Below are positions 1 to 8,684 of a DNA stretch of 64,000 nucleotides, in pieces. Where the stretch lies: positions 558,001 through 622,000 of the forward strand of contig NZ_JAAMPA010000001.1 of the NCBI RefSeq assembly GCF_011758655.1, written 5' to 3'. The translations under genes were made by a program, and so were the position numbers. Source of the stretch: Modestobacter marinus. GTDB taxonomy: Bacteria > Actinomycetota > Actinomycetes > Mycobacteriales > Geodermatophilaceae. Each line of letters opens with the position of its first letter. The stretch's first letter is position 1. The notes below the pieces were generated by a model. It searched no databases, was not told the DNA's origin, and worked only from the letters and a program-made list of their open reading frames with translations.

Positions 1-432
1 GTCGACGGTCAGCACGAGGACCGCCACCACGGCGATGGCCACGGCCAGCCACTGCAGCCGGCGCAGCCGCTCCCGGAAGACGAGCACCCCGAACAGCACG
101 CTGACCAGCGGGTTGATGAAGTACCCCAAGGACGCCTCGACGACGTGCCCGGAGTTGACCGCGTAGACGTAGACCAGCCAGTTCACCGCGATCAGCACGG
201 CGGCGACCGCCAGCACCAGCAGCGCCCGCCGGTCGGTGACGACGGCCCGCACCTGGCTCCAGCCCCGCCGGACGGTCAGCAGCAGCCCGACGAAGACCAG
301 GGACCAGACCACCCGGTGCGCGACGATCTCCAGCCCACCGGCCGGCTCGAGGAGCGGGAAGTAGAGCGGGAAGACCCCCCAGAGGGCGTAGGCGCCGAGA
401 CCGGCCCCCACCCCCACACGCCGTTCGTCCAC
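1..432 (-). CDS. rarD: EamA/RarD-type transporter, N-terminal part (cut by window edge)
   Basis: The gene reads leftward off the window, so only the first 144 codons are present. The translation opens VDERRVGVGAGLGAYALWGV and continues with FPLYFPLLEP, IVAHRVVWSLVFVGLLL and NWLVYVYAVNSGHVVEASLG, which are hallmarks of RarD proteins of the drug/metabolite transporter (EamA) superfamily. About four hydrophobic segments are visible and the full family is near 300 residues with ten. RarD proteins are inner-membrane permeases of uncertain substrate. GTG at 432 is chosen because it directly precedes the conserved first helix. The gene diverges from the DUF5313 gene, with 95 bp between the two starts. 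Confidence 0.85.
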   Translation of the reverse strand, partial: MDERRVGVGAGLGAYALWGVFPLYFPLLEPAGGLEIVAHRVVWSLVFVGLLLTVRRGWSQVRAVVTDRRALLVLAVAAVLIAVNWLVYVYAVNSGHVVEASLGYFINPLVSVLFGVLVFRERLRRLQWLAVAIAVVAVLVLTVD

Positions 433-515
433 CGGCGCACCGTACGCCCGCCCCCGCGCGGCCCTGCGGCGGTGGGACCACCACGATCCCCGGCCTCCTC
501 CCGCCCCTGCGGGCT

Positions 516-521
516 TACCGT
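516..521 (+). promoter_or_regulatory. -10-like box for the DUF5313 gene
   Basis: TACCGT fits the actinobacterial TANNNT -10 consensus and lies 6 nt before the GTG at 528. Transcription would then begin at or next to the start codon, giving a leaderless mRNA. No Shine-Dalgarno sequence is seen before this GTG, and no clear -35 element. Confidence 0.4.
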
Positions 522-527
522 TGGTAC

Positions 528-926
528 GTGCACACGGGACGCCCCAACCCGGTCCAGTGGCTCTGGTACGCCTACGGCGGTGGGCTGCCGCCCTCGCTGT
601 CGGACTGGGTCCTCGAGGACACGACCCGGCGCAGCTGGGTGTGGCGGCACCTGGCCCGCGCCCTGGTGCAGCTCGCGCCGGTGCTGCTGCTGTGCCTGCT
701 CCTCCCGCCCGTGCCGTTCGACATCCGGCTCACCGCGACCCTGGGCGGGGTGGTGATCGGGCTGCTGTTCTCGGTGGCCTACATGACGGAGACGACCGAG
801 CACCGCGCGGTCAAGGCCGGCTGGTCCCCGGGGACGACGGCCGCGCGGCGCGCCGAGCGGGCCGAGCGGGAGCGCATCGAGCGCCAGGCCCGGTACCGCT
901 CGGGTGGCGCGGGCAGCTACGACTGA
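528..926 (+). CDS. DUF5313 family membrane protein
   Basis: This is a 132-residue protein opening with RPNPVQWLWYAYGGGLP followed by WVLEDTT and a RHLARAL segment, the signature of the actinobacterial DUF5313 family. Two hydrophobic helices (about residues 47-62 and 66-86) suggest a small integral membrane protein. The last 40 residues are very rich in Arg, Glu and Ala and probably lie in the cytoplasm. The function of the family is unknown. Its TGA stop shares one base with the ATG of the Rieske gene, so the two are likely cotranscribed and translationally coupled. A TANNNT box 6 nt upstream suggests leaderless translation. Confidence 0.8.
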   Translation: MHTGRPNPVQWLWYAYGGGLPPSLSDWVLEDTTRRSWVWRHLARALVQLAPVLLLCLLLPPVPFDIRLTATLGGVVIGLLFSVAYMTETTEHRAVKAGWSPGTTAARRAERAERERIERQARYRSGGAGSYD

Positions 927-987
927 TGGAGGACCCCCGCGCCCCCCACCCCTCGCACGCTCGCGGCGGGCCCCTGCACGGGGGCCG
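924..987 (+). repeat. Hairpin repeat, family 1, copy A (inside Rieske gene start)
   Basis: This 64-bp element begins on the DUF5313 stop codon with TGATGGAGGACCCCC and ends with GCACGGGGGCCG. It is 55/64 identical by hand alignment to the copy after lsr2 (21089-21152, minus strand). The outer arms CCCCCGCGC and GCACGGGGG pair with one mismatch. Here the element is translated: its ATG at 926 is the best start of the Rieske protein. Confidence 0.75.
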
Positions 988-1387
988 CACGACCCGCCGG
1001 TCACTGCTCGTCGCCGGCGGGGCCGGCCTCGGCGCCCTGGGCCTCGGCGGGTGCGCCGCCGGGCCCCGGTTCCCCGAGGTGACCGCCGCCGGACCGGGGG
1101 ACGCAGTGGTCCCGCTGGCCGAGGTGCCGGTCGGCGGGGGCTACGAGGTGTCCGTCGACGGCCGGGCGGTGCTCGTCACCCAGCCGTCGGCGGGCACGGT
1201 GGCCGCGTTCGACGCCGAGTGCCCGCACGCCGGGTGCACGGTCCGCGCCACGGACGACGGACTGGCCTGCCCCTGCCACGGCTCGGCGTTCGACCCCGCC
1301 ACCGGCGAGGTGCTGCGGGGCCCGGCCACCGAGCCGCTGACCGCGATCGGGGTGGCGGTGCAGGGCCCGGACGTCGTGCTGACCTGA
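926..1387 (+). CDS. Rieske [2Fe-2S] protein with Tat-type signal
   Basis: This is a 153-residue exported Rieske-type protein. The N-terminus carries TTRRSLLVAGGAGLGALGLG followed by Cys, which combines a twin-arginine motif, a hydrophobic stretch and a lipobox-like LGGC. The Fe-S motifs are CPHAGC (C99, H101, C104) and CPCHGS (C115, C117, H118). C99/H101/C115/H118 would ligate the cluster and C104/C117 would form the stabilising disulfide. It resembles small stand-alone Rieske domains with ferredoxin-like or oxidase-linked roles rather than the cytochrome bc1 subunit, and its partner is unknown. The first 20 or so residues, ahead of the Arg-Arg motif, are encoded by a dispersed hairpin repeat. 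The start ATG overlaps the preceding stop as TGATG. Confidence 0.85.
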   Translation: MEDPRAPHPSHARGGPLHGGRTTRRSLLVAGGAGLGALGLGGCAAGPRFPEVTAAGPGDAVVPLAEVPVGGGYEVSVDGRAVLVTQPSAGTVAAFDAECPHAGCTVRATDDGLACPCHGSAFDPATGEVLRGPATEPLTAIGVAVQGPDVVLT

Positions 1388-1390
1388 CCC

Positions 1391-1600
1391 TCAGTCCTCG
1401 ACGCGGAACCCGATCTTCATCGTCACCTGGAAGTAGGCGACGTCGCCGTCGACGACCTGGCCGCGGATCTCCTGGGTCTGGAACCACTCGATGTGGCGGA
1501 CGGTCTCCGAGGCCTTGCGCACGGCCGTCCGGATGGCGTCGTCGACGCTGGTGGTGGAGCTGCCGACGATCTCGCTCAGGCGGTACACGTGGTCGCTCAC
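1391..1600 (-). CDS. Dodecin family flavin-binding protein
   Basis: This 69-residue protein (MSDHVYRLSEIVGSS..., ...FQVTMKIGFRVED) is a full-length dodecin. Dodecins assemble into hollow dodecamers that bind FMN or riboflavin in stacked pairs, protecting the cell from free flavin, and some also bind CoA. The conserved SSTTSVDDAIRTAV helix, the WF flavin-stacking segment (EWFQTQEIRG) and the C-terminal strand TMKIGF are all visible. It converges with the Rieske gene, 3 bp from its stop. Confidence 0.93.
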   Translation of the reverse strand: MSDHVYRLSEIVGSSTTSVDDAIRTAVRKASETVRHIEWFQTQEIRGQVVDGDVAYFQVTMKIGFRVED

Positions 1601-1687
1601 GACGGGACTCCTCGACGCCGGGCTGCCCGGACGGCAGCGCTCGGCCTCGACCCTGGCACGCCCGGGTACGGCCCGCGAGCGGGACGG

Positions 1688-1759
1688 AGCCCCATGTCCG
1701 GATTGAACGGACGACCTTCCGCTTACAAGGCGGGTGCTCTACCACTGAGCTAATGGGGC
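1688..1759 (-). tRNA. tRNA-Thr (anticodon UGU)
   Basis: The reverse strand folds as a tRNA. The acceptor arms GCCCCAT and ATGGGGC pair over 7 bp, the D-arm contains TAGCTCAGTGGTAGAGC, the anticodon loop is CTTGTAA with TGT at positions 34-36, and the T-arm contains GGTTCAATCC-type sequence (GTTCAATCC). CCA is not encoded. A second threonine tRNA (CGU) lies at 47615-47687. Confidence 0.95.
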
Positions 1760-1920
1760 GGGACGCCCATCGGCGCCGACGCGGCACCGCGCTGGCGGGC
1801 GCGGTGCGGGCGCGCACGGTGCTGACGGGCGCGGCGCTGGTGAGGCACCGCAGAGCAGGCTACCGGGGCCGTGGCCGAGCCTCGGGTGGCCCGGCATGGT
1901 CATCGCCCCCAGTCGGCCGG

Positions 1921-2568
1921 TCAGGCGGCGTCGTAGCCGGCCGCGGGGTCGCCGGAGACGTACTCCGCCGGGTCGCTGTCGACGGTCGCCCCGCCGGCGA
2001 GCCAGCGGGCGAACCCCTCGGGGTCGCGGCGCTCCAGCTCGTCCAGCGCCTCCTGCCGGCGGCGCACCAGCTGCTGCCGGGCCACCGGCTCGCGGGTCTG
2101 GGCCAGCGCCGCGGAGGTGCGCACCCATTCCCGGCCCAGCGCCGGCACCGACAGCTCCTGGACCCACCCGCCGTCGGTGGCCAGCGGCAGCACGACGGCC
2201 GGGGTGGCCCGCCGGTCGGCCCGCACCCGCCGCACCGCCCACCGGACCAGCAGGGCCAGCCCTCCGATCGCCGCCAGCAGCAGCGTCAGGGTGCCGCCGG
2301 CCACCACCACGCAGCCACTGAGCACCAGCAGCACGGCCACCGTCACCACGGCGCTGCGCCAGGCGGCGTCGAGCGCCGCTTGGCGCGGGTCCCGGGGTGC
2401 GGCGTCCCGGGCGACGCCCGCACCGAGACAGGCGGCGACGCCGGCGGCCAGCCCCACGGCGATCACGCCGGGCAGCCCGAGCGACACCCCGCCGACCGCC
2501 GCCAGCGCACCGCCGACGAGCACGAGCAGGACCAGGGCACAGCGGCGGAGCAGGACGGGGAGGGGCAC
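1921..2568 (-). CDS. Hypothetical four-helix membrane protein
   Basis: A 215-residue protein I do not recognise. The first half holds about four hydrophobic segments (near residues 7-27, 30-50, 70-90 and 92-108). The second half is soluble and charged, with VQELSVPALGREWVRTSAAL and a helical RRRQEALDELERRDPEGFARWL segment. GTG at 2568 is chosen because GGAGG stands 6 nt upstream; the frame is open further upstream but that part has no coding character. It diverges from the HtrA-type protease gene. The membrane-anchored cytoplasmic layout fits a small actinobacterial envelope protein, without functional evidence. Confidence 0.6.
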   Translation of the reverse strand: MPLPVLLRRCALVLLVLVGGALAAVGGVSLGLPGVIAVGLAAGVAACLGAGVARDAAPRDPRQAALDAAWRSAVVTVAVLLVLSGCVVVAGGTLTLLLAAIGGLALLVRWAVRRVRADRRATPAVVLPLATDGGWVQELSVPALGREWVRTSAALAQTREPVARQQLVRRRQEALDELERRDPEGFARWLAGGATVDSDPAEYVSGDPAAGYDAA

Positions 2569-2788
2569 CGGTGGCCTCCAGGCAGCAGGCGGGCGAGAGG
2601 AGCGGCCGTGCCCTTCCCCGGGGCGTGCTTGATCACCCCTGGCGACGGCGCGGCGCGGCCCCGGGGTGTCGCGCCGCCGAGGAGCGACGTCCAGCCGATT
2701 CACAGCTGACCACCAGTCACGGGCCAGTCCGAGGGCGCACAGTGGTCCTTGCGCGGCGGGGAGGTCCTGCCGTGAGGAGGGACTTCCC

Positions 2789-4270
2789 GTGAGTGAGCAG
2801 AACCGCCCCGCCGACGAGACGGGCTCCGGCACCGACCGCAGCGCCGGTCCCGGCTGGGCGCCACAGCAGAGCCGCCCGGCGTCCACCCACCCGACCCCCG
2901 GCTCCGGGCAGTCCGCGAGTGCACCGACCGAGCAGTTCCCGACCGCCGGTACGGCGGAGCAGCCGTCGGCCACCCGGTCGTTCGCGGCCGGGCCCCCCGC
3001 GGCGCACCAGCCGTGGCCGCCGGCCGGCTACGGCACCCCGGGGTACCCGTCCGGTCCGGGCTCGACCGCGTCGGCCGGCGCCGTGCCCCCCGCCTTCCAG
3101 GCCCCGACCTTCCCGACCCAGGCCTTCCCGCAGCCGGCCTACGGCCCGCAGCCCGCGTCGGCGCGGCGGACCGGGCGCTGGCGGCTGGGCGTGGCCGGGC
3201 TGGTGGCCGGCGCACTGATCGGTGGCGGCGCGGGCGCCGGCGTGGTCGCGCTGAGCGACGTGGACACCGTGGTCACCGCCAGCGGCGCGACCACCCAGCC
3301 CGTCGTCATCAAGGACGCCGAGAAGGCCACCAGCACGACCGCCGCGGCCGCCGCAGCGGCCCCCAGCGTCGTCACTCTCTACGTGAGCGCCGCCGCCGGC
3401 GCGGGGTCGGGCTCCGGAGTCGTCCTGTCCGAGGACGGCTACGTCCTCACCAACAACCACGTGGTGAGCCTGGACAGCAGCACGAACGACGTGACCGTGC
3501 AGGTGCGCACCTCCGACGGGACCGTCTACGACGCGACCGTCGTCGGCACGGACCCGAGCAACGACCTCGCGGTGGTCAAGCTCTCCGACGCCGGCGGGCT
3601 GACCCCGGCGGTCTTCGCCGACTCCGACGCCGTCCAGGTCGGCGACCTCGCGGTCGCCATCGGTGCGCCGCTGGGCCTGACCAACACGGTCACCGACGGG
3701 ATCATCAGCGCCACCAACCGGGCCGTGCAGGCCGGGGCGACCCAGGACGAGAACACGGTGATCGACGCCCTGCAGACCGACGCGGCGATCAACCCGGGCA
3801 ACTCCGGCGGTGCGCTGGTCAACGCCGACGGCGAGGTCATCGGGATCAACACCGCGATCGCCTCGGTCGCCAGCACCGGCCTGCCGGGCCAGGAGACGAC
3901 CAGCGGGAACATCGGCGTCGGGTTCGCCATCCCGTCGAACACCGCGCAGCGGATCGCCGAGCAGATCATCGACACCGGCTCGGCGACGCACGCCCTGCTC
4001 GGGGTCAGTGCCCGCACCGCGGCCGACGCCGGCTCCGCCGTCGGGCAGGGCGCCCAGGTGGCCACGGTCTCCGAGGGCTCCGCCGCCGCCGACGCGGGCC
4101 TGCAGGCGGGTGACGTGATCACCGCGGTCGGCGACCGGCCGATCACCACCTCCACCGAGCTGACCGCCGCGATCCGCAGCGCCCAGCCCGGCGACGAGAT
4201 CACCCTGACCGTCCGCCGCGGCGGGGACAGCACCGAGGTCGACGTCACCCTCGACGAGACCTCGGAGTGA
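2789..4270 (+). CDS. HtrA/DegP-type trypsin-like serine protease with PDZ domain
   Basis: A 493-residue membrane-anchored envelope protease. Residues 1-130 are a Pro/Ala/Gln-rich cytoplasmic tail, about 133-156 is one transmembrane helix, then comes the trypsin-like domain with catalytic His224 (LTNNHVVS), Asp259 (DPSNDLAVVKL) and Ser339 (NPGNSGGAL), and a C-terminal PDZ domain from about 405 (GSAAADAGLQAGDVI). This architecture matches PepD/HtrA-like actinobacterial quality-control proteases that degrade or chaperone misfolded exported proteins. GTG at 2789 is preferred because GAGGAGGG lies just upstream and the acidic, Pro-rich tail begins there. A hairpin directly follows the stop. Confidence 0.92.
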   Translation: MSEQNRPADETGSGTDRSAGPGWAPQQSRPASTHPTPGSGQSASAPTEQFPTAGTAEQPSATRSFAAGPPAAHQPWPPAGYGTPGYPSGPGSTASAGAVPPAFQAPTFPTQAFPQPAYGPQPASARRTGRWRLGVAGLVAGALIGGGAGAGVVALSDVDTVVTASGATTQPVVIKDAEKATSTTAAAAAAAPSVVTLYVSAAAGAGSGSGVVLSEDGYVLTNNHVVSLDSSTNDVTVQVRTSDGTVYDATVVGTDPSNDLAVVKLSDAGGLTPAVFADSDAVQVGDLAVAIGAPLGLTNTVTDGIISATNRAVQAGATQDENTVIDALQTDAAINPGNSGGALVNADGEVIGINTAIASVASTGLPGQETTSGNIGVGFAIPSNTAQRIAEQIIDTGSATHALLGVSARTAADAGSAVGQGAQVATVSEGSAAADAGLQAGDVITAVGDRPITTSTELTAAIRSAQPGDEITLTVRRGGDSTEVDVTLDETSE

Positions 4271-4274
4271 GCGA

Positions 4275-4294
4275 GGCCCCCCTCTGCGGGGGCC
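4275..4294 (+). terminator. Hairpin after the HtrA gene
   Basis: GGCCCCC and GGGGGCC pair over 7 bp around a 6-nt loop, starting 5 nt after the stop codon. It lacks a T tract, as is usual for actinobacterial terminators. Its position and C-rich arm recall a degenerate member of the family 1 hairpin repeat. Confidence 0.5.
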
Positions 4295-4307
4295 CACCTC
4301 CCCTCAC

Positions 4308-4348
4308 CGACGACCCCGGTGCCGACCCCCTCGGCCCCGGGGTCGTCG
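4308..4348. terminator. Second, longer hairpin before the DUF445 gene
   Basis: CGACGACCCCGG (4308-4319) pairs perfectly over 12 bp with CCGGGGTCGTCG (4337-4348) around a 17-nt loop. It separates the HtrA unit from the DUF445 gene and probably ends transcription. Confidence 0.55.
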
Positions 4349-4382
4349 CACGTCCGGCACCGGGCGCCGCGCCGGCGAGGCC

Positions 4383-4388
4383 TAGGCT
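4383..4388 (+). promoter_or_regulatory. -10 box for the DUF445 gene
   Basis: TAGGCT is a perfect TANNNT box, 7 nt before the GTG at 4396, so transcription should start on the initiation codon. There is no Shine-Dalgarno sequence, which supports a leaderless mRNA. Confidence 0.45.
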
Positions 4389-4395
4389 CGGCCGG

Positions 4396-5676
4396 GTGTC
4401 CGGACCCCAGCTGACCACCCCGCTGGCCGAGTCGCTCGACGACCCGCAGCGCGCCCGTGACCTGGCCAAGATGAAACGGCTGGCCACCGGGCTGTTCCTG
4501 CTCGCCGCCCTGGTCTTCCTCGGCTGCGTGCTGCTGGGCGAGGAGGCGGGCAGCTGGGTCGGGTACGTCCGGGCGACCGCGGAGGCGTCCATGGTGGGCG
4601 CGCTGGCCGACTGGTTCGCCGTCACCGCCCTGTTCCGGCACCCGCTGCGGCTGCCGATCCCGCACACCGCGATCATCCCGCGCAAGAAGGACCAGATCGG
4701 TACCAGCCTGGGCACCTTCGTCCGGGAGAACTTCCTCACCCGGACGGTCGTGGACGAGCGGCTGGCCACCGTCGACGTGCCCGGCCGGCTGGGCGCCTTC
4801 CTGGCCGCCCCCGGTCGGGCCGAGCGCCTGGCCGGGGACGCCGGCGCCGCCCTCGGCGGGCTGACCGACCTGCTCAAGGACGACGAGCTGCAGCCCGCCG
4901 TCGCCGCCCTGGTCGACCGCAAGCTCCGCGAGACGCCCGCCGCACCGGCCGTGGCCCGCGGCATCGAGCTCGTCGTCGACGGCGACCGGCACCAGGAGGT
5001 GCTCTCCGCGGCGCTCACCGGGCTCGCCAACTTCCTGGCCGACAACCGGCTGGTCTTCCGCACCCGGCTCGGCGACGCCTCCCCCGCCTGGGTGCCCGAC
5101 TGGGTCGACGACCGGGTGTTCGACCGGGTGTTCGACCTGCTCCAGGGCTTCCTCGCCGAGGTCGGCGAGGACCCCCGGCACGAGCTGCGCCGCAGCTACG
5201 ACAAGCGGCTGCGGGCCTACGTGCACACGCTGCGCACCGACCCGGAGGCCGCGGCCCGGGTCGAGCGGTTCAAGGAGGAGCTGCTGGACCACCCGGCGGT
5301 GCGCACCTGGTCGGGCTCGCTGTGGAGCACCGCGAAGAACGCCGTCGTCACCGCCGCGGCCGACCCCGACTCCGAGCTGCGGGCGCGGATGGTCGGGCTG
5401 ATCCGCTCCGGTGCGCAGCTGCTGCAGACCGACCCGACGGTGCGCGAGCTGGTGCAGCGGCAGTCCCAGCGGGCCGCGGGGTACGCCGTCGAGCGGTTCT
5501 CCGGCGACGTCGCCGACCTGGTGGGCACCACGGTGGCCCGCTGGGACACCGAGGAGACCAGCCGGCGGATCGAGCTCCAGGTCGGCCGTGACCTGCAGTG
5601 GATCCGGGTCAACGGCACGGTCGTGGGTGGCCTGGCCGGCCTGGTGATCTACACCGTCGCCCAGCTGCTCGGCTGA
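4396..5676 (+). CDS. DUF445 family membrane protein
   Basis: A 426-residue protein with the DUF445 layout. A transmembrane helix follows LAKMKRLATGLFLLAALVFL near residues 25-48, then ADWFAVTALFRHPLRLPIPHTAIIP, which is the family signature. A long helical cytoplasmic body follows, and a second hydrophobic helix (GGLAGLVIYTVAQLLG) lies at the extreme C-terminus. The family occurs widely in bacteria and its role is unknown; an envelope function is likely from the topology. GTG at 4396 is favoured by the leaderless TAGGCT promoter. The gene converges on rlmB across a shared hairpin. Confidence 0.88.
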   Translation: MSGPQLTTPLAESLDDPQRARDLAKMKRLATGLFLLAALVFLGCVLLGEEAGSWVGYVRATAEASMVGALADWFAVTALFRHPLRLPIPHTAIIPRKKDQIGTSLGTFVRENFLTRTVVDERLATVDVPGRLGAFLAAPGRAERLAGDAGAALGGLTDLLKDDELQPAVAALVDRKLRETPAAPAVARGIELVVDGDRHQEVLSAALTGLANFLADNRLVFRTRLGDASPAWVPDWVDDRVFDRVFDLLQGFLAEVGEDPRHELRRSYDKRLRAYVHTLRTDPEAAARVERFKEELLDHPAVRTWSGSLWSTAKNAVVTAAADPDSELRARMVGLIRSGAQLLQTDPTVRELVQRQSQRAAGYAVERFSGDVADLVGTTVARWDTEETSRRIELQVGRDLQWIRVNGTVVGGLAGLVIYTVAQLLG

Positions 5677-5780
5677 CCACCGCCCGGGGGTGAGCCGCCC
5701 CCGCGACCGTCGGGCCGCGTCGTGGCACGGCTCCCCCGCCGTGGACGCGGCTCACCCGCCGGCCGGGCCGGGGAACGCCG

Positions 5781-5811
5781 CCGGCCGGCCCTGCCCAGCA
5801 GGACCGGCCGG
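5781..5811. terminator. Bidirectional hairpin between DUF445 gene and rlmB
   Basis: CCGGCCGG (5781-5788) pairs with 5804-5811, and CCTG (5790-5793) with CAGG (5799-5802), separated by one C/A mismatch and closed by a 5-nt loop. It lies between two converging genes and can serve both. Confidence 0.6.
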
Positions 5812-5815
5812 GCGG

Positions 5816-6778
5816 TCAGCGACGGGCGGAGGCCGCGGCGTACAGCGCGATGCCGGCCGCGACGCTGACGTTCAGCGACTCGGTGTCCTTGGTGATCGGG
5901 ATGGACAGGACGACGTCGCAGCGCTCCCGGACCAGCCGGGACAGCCCGGTGCCCTCGGCCCCGACGACCAGCGCGACCGGGTCGGCGAACCCGTCGTACT
6001 CGTGGATGCCCATGTCGCCGTCGGCAGCCAGGCCGACGGTCTGCAGGCCCGCCTCCTGGTAGGAGGCCAGGCTGCGGCCCAGGTTGACGGCTCGGGCCAC
6101 CCGCAGCCGGGCCGCCGCGCCGGCGCTGGTCCGCCAGGCCGAGCCGGTCATGCCCACCGCGCGGCGCTCGGGCACGACGAGACCGTGGGCGTCGAAGGCC
6201 GCAGCCGAGCGGATGACCGCGCCCAGGTTGCGGGGGTCGGTGACGCCGTCCAGCGCCACGACCAGCGGCGGGCGGCCGGAGTCGCGGGCGATGTCCAGCA
6301 GGTCGTCCGGGTGCGCGTAGTCGTAGGGCGGCACCATCAGGCCGATGCCCTGGTGCAGCGCGTGGTCGCTCATCCGGTCGAACTCGGCCTTGCCCACCTC
6401 GAGCAGCGGCAGCCCGCGGTCGGCGGCCAGCTGCACCGACTCGGCGATCCGCTCGTCGGTCCCGCCGCGGCTCGTGTCACCGGTGACGACGTAGAGCGCG
6501 GTCGCCGGGATGCTGGCCCGCAGCGCCTCCAGCACCGGGTTGCGGCCCAGCAGCAGCTCGGGGGCCTCGGCGTTGCGCCGCTGCACCCGCTGCCGGTTGT
6601 CCTGGCGGGCCGCAGCGGCCTTCGCCGCCTTGTACGCAGGGTGGTGCGGTCGGTCCGTGGCCTTCGGGGTGGCGCCCCGGCCGGCCAGCGACCGGCGGTT
6701 CTTGCCGCCGGTGCCCGACGTCGCGGTCTTCTTGCCGGCGCCGGCCGAGCGGCCCCGCCGTTGACTGTTGCCGGCCAT
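5816..6778 (-). CDS. rlmB: 23S rRNA (guanosine-2'-O-)-methyltransferase RlmB
   Basis: A 320-residue SpoU/TrmH-family methyltransferase that uses SAM to methylate a 23S rRNA guanosine (G2251 in E. coli). The first 90 residues are a basic, disordered extension rich in Arg, Lys and Gly, common in actinobacteria. The substrate-binding domain starts at [12 protein letters not shown]. The SPOUT knot motifs are visible as [30 protein letters not shown] and [23 protein letters not shown] at 6778 overlaps the cysS stop by one base (TGATG). It is the last gene of the carD-ispD-ispF-cysS-rlmB unit. Confidence 0.94.
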   Translation of the reverse strand: MAGNSQRRGRSAGAGKKTATSGTGGKNRRSLAGRGATPKATDRPHHPAYKAAKAAAARQDNRQRVQRRNAEAPELLLGRNPVLEALRASIPATALYVVTGDTSRGGTDERIAESVQLAADRGLPLLEVGKAEFDRMSDHALHQGIGLMVPPYDYAHPDDLLDIARDSGRPPLVVALDGVTDPRNLGAVIRSAAAFDAHGLVVPERRAVGMTGSAWRTSAGAAARLRVARAVNLGRSLASYQEAGLQTVGLAADGDMGIHEYDGFADPVALVVGAEGTGLSRLVRERCDVVLSIPITKDTESLNVSVAAGIALYAAASARR

Positions 6779-8178
6779 CAGGTCAGCTCCCATCGTGTGC
6801 CCTGGGGGGTGTCCTCGACCTGCACGCCCAGGGCGCCGAGCTGGTTCCGGATCGCGTCAGCTGACGCGTAGTCCTTGCGGGCCCGGGCCGCGGTGCGCTG
6901 CTCCAGCGCCAGCGCGACCAGGCCGTCGGTGGCCTCGGCCAGGCGGCGGTCGCCGCCGGCGTCGGCCCACTGCGGGTCGAGCGGGTCGAGACCGAGCACC
7001 CCGAGCATCGCCCGGACCGCGCCCAGCGCGGCGGCGAGCGCCTCGGCGTCGTCGGCGGCCAGCGCGCTGTTGCCCTGGGTGACGACCTCGTGGACCACCG
7101 CGACGGCAGCCGGGGTGCTCAGGTCGTCGTCCAGGGCGTCGGTGAACTCGGTGGGGAGCACCGGCTTGCCCGCGTCGGCCCCCACCACCTCGGCCGCACG
7201 CCGGACGAAGGACTCCAGCCGCCGGTAGGCGACCCCGGCCTCCTGCAGCGAGGCCTCGGTGAACTCGATCGTGCTGCGGTAGTGCGGGGCCACCAGGTAG
7301 TAGCGCAGCTCCACCGGGCGCACGCGCTGGACGACCTCGTCGACCAGCGCGGTGTTGCCCAGCGACTTGCTCATCTTCTCGCCGCCCATGGTCACCCAGC
7401 CGTTGTGCAGCCAGTACCGGGCGAACGGGTCACCGGCGGCCTGCGACTGGGCCCGCTCGTTCTCGTGGTGCGGGAAGCGCAGGTCCAGCCCACCACCGTG
7501 GACGTCGAACTCCCGGCCGAGGTACTTCTCGGCCATCGCCGAGCACTCCAGGTGCCAGCCCGGGCGCCCGCGCCCCCAGGGGGTCGGCCAGGAGGCGGTG
7601 GCCGGGTCGCCGGCCTTGGCCGACTTCCACAGCGCGAAGTCCCGGGGGTCGCGCTTGCGCTCGTCGGTCTCGGTGTCCGCGGCCGGCTGGAGGTCGCCGA
7701 GCTTCTGGCCGGTGAGCTCCCCGTAGCCGGGGAACGAGCGGACGTCGAAGTACACGTCGCCGTCGACGTCGTAGGCGTGCCCGCCGGCGATGAGCCGCTC
7801 GATCAGCTCGACCATCTCCGGCACGTGCCCGGTCGCCCGCGGCTCGTAGGTGGGCGGCAGCGTGCCCAGCACCTCGTAGGCGCGGGTGGCGGCGCGCTCG
7901 TTCTCGTACGCCCAGGCCCACCACGGGACACCGGCCGCCGCGGCCTTGGTGAGGATCTTGTCGTCGACGTCGGTGACGTTGCGGACGTAGGTGACCTCGT
8001 CGCCGCGGTGCAGCAGCCAGCGGCGCAGCACGTCGAAGGCGAGCGCGAACCGGACGTGGCCGATGTGCGGCGGGCCCTGCACGGTCAGGCCACAGACGTA
8101 CATGGAGACCTGTCCTGCACGCAGGGGCGTGAAGTCACGCACGGCGCGGGCGGCCGTGTCGTACAGGCGGAGGCTCAC
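6778..8178 (-). CDS. cysS: Cysteine--tRNA ligase
   Basis: A 466-residue class I aminoacyl-tRNA synthetase charging tRNA-Cys. The ATP-binding HIGH signature is PPHIGH (residues 38-41), KMSKS is intact ([11 protein letters not shown], near 268), and zinc-binding residues include C29 in YVCGLTVQG and the cysteine of LECSAM. The length is typical. It overlaps the ispF stop by 4 nt and the rlmB start by 1 nt, so the genes are translationally coupled. Paralogous MshC of mycothiol synthesis is excluded by the full-length C-terminal tRNA-binding domain and by this cysS-rlmB context. Confidence 0.95.
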   Translation of the reverse strand: MSLRLYDTAARAVRDFTPLRAGQVSMYVCGLTVQGPPHIGHVRFALAFDVLRRWLLHRGDEVTYVRNVTDVDDKILTKAAAAGVPWWAWAYENERAATRAYEVLGTLPPTYEPRATGHVPEMVELIERLIAGGHAYDVDGDVYFDVRSFPGYGELTGQKLGDLQPAADTETDERKRDPRDFALWKSAKAGDPATASWPTPWGRGRPGWHLECSAMAEKYLGREFDVHGGGLDLRFPHHENERAQSQAAGDPFARYWLHNGWVTMGGEKMSKSLGNTALVDEVVQRVRPVELRYYLVAPHYRSTIEFTEASLQEAGVAYRRLESFVRRAAEVVGADAGKPVLPTEFTDALDDDLSTPAAVAVVHEVVTQGNSALAADDAEALAAALGAVRAMLGVLGLDPLDPQWADAGGDRRLAEATDGLVALALEQRTAARARKDYASADAIRNQLGALGVQVEDTPQGTRWELT

Positions 8179-8684
8179 CGGGTCGATTCTACGGGCGCGC
8201 CGGGCGTGCTCCGGACCACCAGCGCGGTGGCCACCGCGGCCCGGCCCTCGCCGCGCCCGGTGAGGCCCAGCCCGTCGGTGGTGGTCGCGGTCAGGCTGAC
8301 CGGTGCACCGAGCGCCGCGGACAGCGCCGCCTGGGCCTCGGCGCGGCGGGGCCCGACCTTGGGCGTGTTCCCGATCAGCTGCACGCTCGCGTTCCCGATC
8401 GTCCAGCCGGCCGCGGCCAGCACCTCGCGGACGTGCTCCAGGACAGCGGCACCGCGGGCGCCGGCCCAGCGGGGGTCGTCGGTGCCCAGCAGCCCACCGA
8501 TGTCACCGTGGCCCGCCGCGGACAGCACCGCGTCGGTCAGGGCGTGGGCGACGACGTCGCCGTCGGAGTGCCCCGCGCAGCCGTCGGCACCCGGCCACTC
8601 CAACCCGGCCAGCCAGCAGGCACGCCCGGCCTCGATCGGGTGCACGTCGGTGCCGATGCCGACGCGGGGCAGCTCCGGGCTCAC
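8175..8684 (-). CDS. ispF: 2-C-methyl-D-erythritol 2,4-cyclodiphosphate synthase
   Basis: This 169-residue enzyme forms 2-C-methyl-D-erythritol 2,4-cyclodiphosphate with release of CMP in the MEP isoprenoid pathway. The metal-binding motif [10 protein letters not shown] (D13, H15), the following [17 protein letters not shown] and the C-terminal [14 protein letters not shown] are characteristic. It is encoded with 4-nt overlaps after ispD and before cysS, so the two pathway enzymes should be made together. An unlinked region supplies the intervening IspE kinase. Confidence 0.95.
   Translation of the reverse strand: MSPELPRVGIGTDVHPIEAGRACWLAGLEWPGADGCAGHSDGDVVAHALTDAVLSAAGHGDIGGLLGTDDPRWAGARGAAVLEHVREVLAAAGWTIGNASVQLIGNTPKVGPRRAEAQAALSAALGAPVSLTATTTDGLGLTGRGEGRAAVATALVVRSTPGAPVESTR

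Noticed and set aside
6778-8178. MshC (mycothiol ligase) instead of cysS
   Set aside because: The protein is full-length with the C-terminal tRNA-binding part and lies in the ispD-ispF-cysS-rlmB unit.
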